DNA from: Janthinobacterium lividum
GTDB lineage: Bacteria > Pseudomonadota > Gammaproteobacteria > Steroidobacterales > Steroidobacteraceae
Reading direction: 5' to 3'
Assembly: GCA_943327025.2 (NCBI GenBank)
Contig: CALPVO020000139.1
Location: 1-6,243 of the forward strand
DNA: 6,243 nt
The notes beneath the pieces are model-generated. The model had not been told where the DNA came from. It worked only from the letters and a program-made list of their open reading frames with translations, and did no database searches. The stretch's first letter is position 1. Every line of letters starts with the position of its first letter. The position numbers were made by a program, and so were the translations under genes. This document shows positions 5,342 through 6,243 of this stretch, piece by piece.

Positions 5342-6243
5342 TCGCGCACCAACCCCTGCTCGCCGGCCTGTAGCGCCAGCGTAGCTTTGCTCATGCGCAA
5401 GCCCGCAAGCCGCAAGTCGCGAACCGTCAGGTCGAAACGCAAGGGCCAGGCATCCGCCAAGTTCCACGGCACAGCGGTCGGCGGTTCCTGCAGATTCTCC
5501 GGCGGCAGGTAGCGGTCGAGATTCAGCTGGTCGGCCGCCAAACGCAGTTGCCAGAGGGTGGCGGCATCGCCCTGCGCCTGCGGCGCGCGCCAGGCTTGCC
5601 CGGTGAACGTGGTGTCGTCCACCTTCAGCACCACTGAATCGCAACCCGCGCCGCGCTTCGCCACGTCGAAATCCACGTTGCACTCAGCCTTTACGGATAC
5701 GCGCTCGAACGTCTTGGGGTCTTCGGTCGGTGGCACGGGAATGCCCAGCGGCGGCAAAGCCTCGCGTAAGTTCGCGGGCAACATCTCGGCAGCGAAGGTG
5801 GCCGACCCCTCCCCCACACTCAAGCGGGCGAGGCGCACCTGCAGAGCCCCAAGCTGCAGGGCAGCCTGCTCCAACGAGAACCCGCCTGCAAAGCCCGGCG
5901 TGAATGCCACCTCGCGCAAGTCAGCAGACACACGCGCCCAAGGCTGCTCAGGCGCGCGCTGCCAGCGCCCCAGTGCCTGCACCCGCAGCACGCGCGGAGC
6001 GTTGGCTGCGGCAACGATTCCCGTCAACTCCAGACGCTCTAGCTCCACCTCGCCCCAACCATCGCCCGCAGCATCACCAACGGCTCTGCGGGGCGGCGGC
6101 ATGCGCACCTGCTGCGCCTGCAGCGCCATGACCGGCCACGGCAACTTTCCACGCCACGCGCGCCACCAATCGCCAGGTGCGGCGCGCAGCACAACGCCAA
6201 CCTGTCCAATTCCTACGCCACGACGGATGCCATCAGACTCCAC
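5338..6243 (-). CDS. AsmA-family protein, 5' end outside window, apparently short C-terminus
   Basis: 301 codons are visible; the gene enters from the right edge, so the first visible codon GTG is not necessarily a start. The segment around FTGQAW (213-218) and LWQLRLAADQLNLDRYLPP (230-248) matches the central AsmA-family pattern. Members of this family are periplasm-facing, N-terminally anchored proteins linked to outer-membrane lipid transport and biogenesis. Here the protein ends with [25 protein letters not shown] and stop TGA (5340-5338). In AsmA proteins this strand is normally followed by an L-Y-G-G-type segment and a further C-terminal domain of roughly 200 residues. No continuation exists because mutY starts within the stop codon. 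It is therefore either a natural short form or a gene whose 3' part was deleted. The 4-bp overlap with mutY suggests coupled translation. Confidence 0.8.
   Translation of the reverse strand: MESDGIRRGVGIGQVGVVLRAAPGDWWRAWRGKLPWPVMALQAQQVRMPPPRRAVGDAAGDGWGEVELERLELTGIVAAANAPRVLRVQALGRWQRAPEQPWARVSADLREVAFTPGFAGGFSLEQAALQLGALQVRLARLSVGEGSATFAAEMLPANLREALPPLGIPVPPTEDPKTFERVSVKAECNVDFDVAKRGAGCDSVVLKVDDTTFTGQAWRAPQAQGDAATLWQLRLAADQLNLDRYLPPENLQEPPTAVPWNLADAWPLRFDLTVRDLRLAGLRMSKATLALQAGEQGLVRE

Noticed and set aside
5342..5683. N-terminal extension of the mutY frame by 114 codons
   Set aside because: The extension is Arg/Gly/Ala-rich without glycosylase features and overlaps the AsmA-family frame. 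MutY similarity starts at the ATG that overlaps the upstream stop.

Overview
The window looks like a moderately GC-rich proteobacterial chromosome, most likely gammaproteobacterial. The order asmA-type gene, mutY, yggX matches the arrangement known from Pseudomonas and xanthomonad-like genomes, and the tRNA carries an encoded CCA end. The taxonomic assignment is inference from gene order and protein character; no search was run.

Right side (3789-6243, minus strand): a conserved chromosomal block. An AsmA-family gene, cut by the window edge and ending unusually early, overlaps mutY by 4 bp (ATGA). mutY (A/G adenine glycosylase) overlaps yggX (iron trafficking and oxidative protection) by 4 bp in the same way. 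This is a translationally coupled unit for oxidative DNA and Fe-S protection. A tRNA-Phe(GAA) gene follows, with its own promoter and a rho-independent terminator.

Left edge (1-164, minus strand): the N-terminus of a MarC-family membrane protein.

Middle (about 208-3837): the interesting part. The 3' part of tRNA-Phe plus its trailer and terminator occurs three times in the same orientation. The intact tRNA's own copy is at 3713-3837. A sharp partial copy at 1216-1341 carries 49 nt of tRNA identical to the intact gene, breaking within the 5' side of the anticodon stem. A strongly decayed third copy lies at about 208-316. The copies delimit two modules. Module A (about 317-1215) is filled by one alpha/beta-hydrolase gene. 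Module B (1342-3712) carries a decayed glutaminase gene and a complete KefB/KefC-type cation:proton antiporter. No integrase is visible. The simplest reading is serial insertion of small cassettes at the tRNA-Phe 3' end, oldest on the left and youngest next to the tRNA. These would have been mobilised in trans or have lost their recombinase, and they interrupt an ancestral yggX - tRNA-Phe - marC order.
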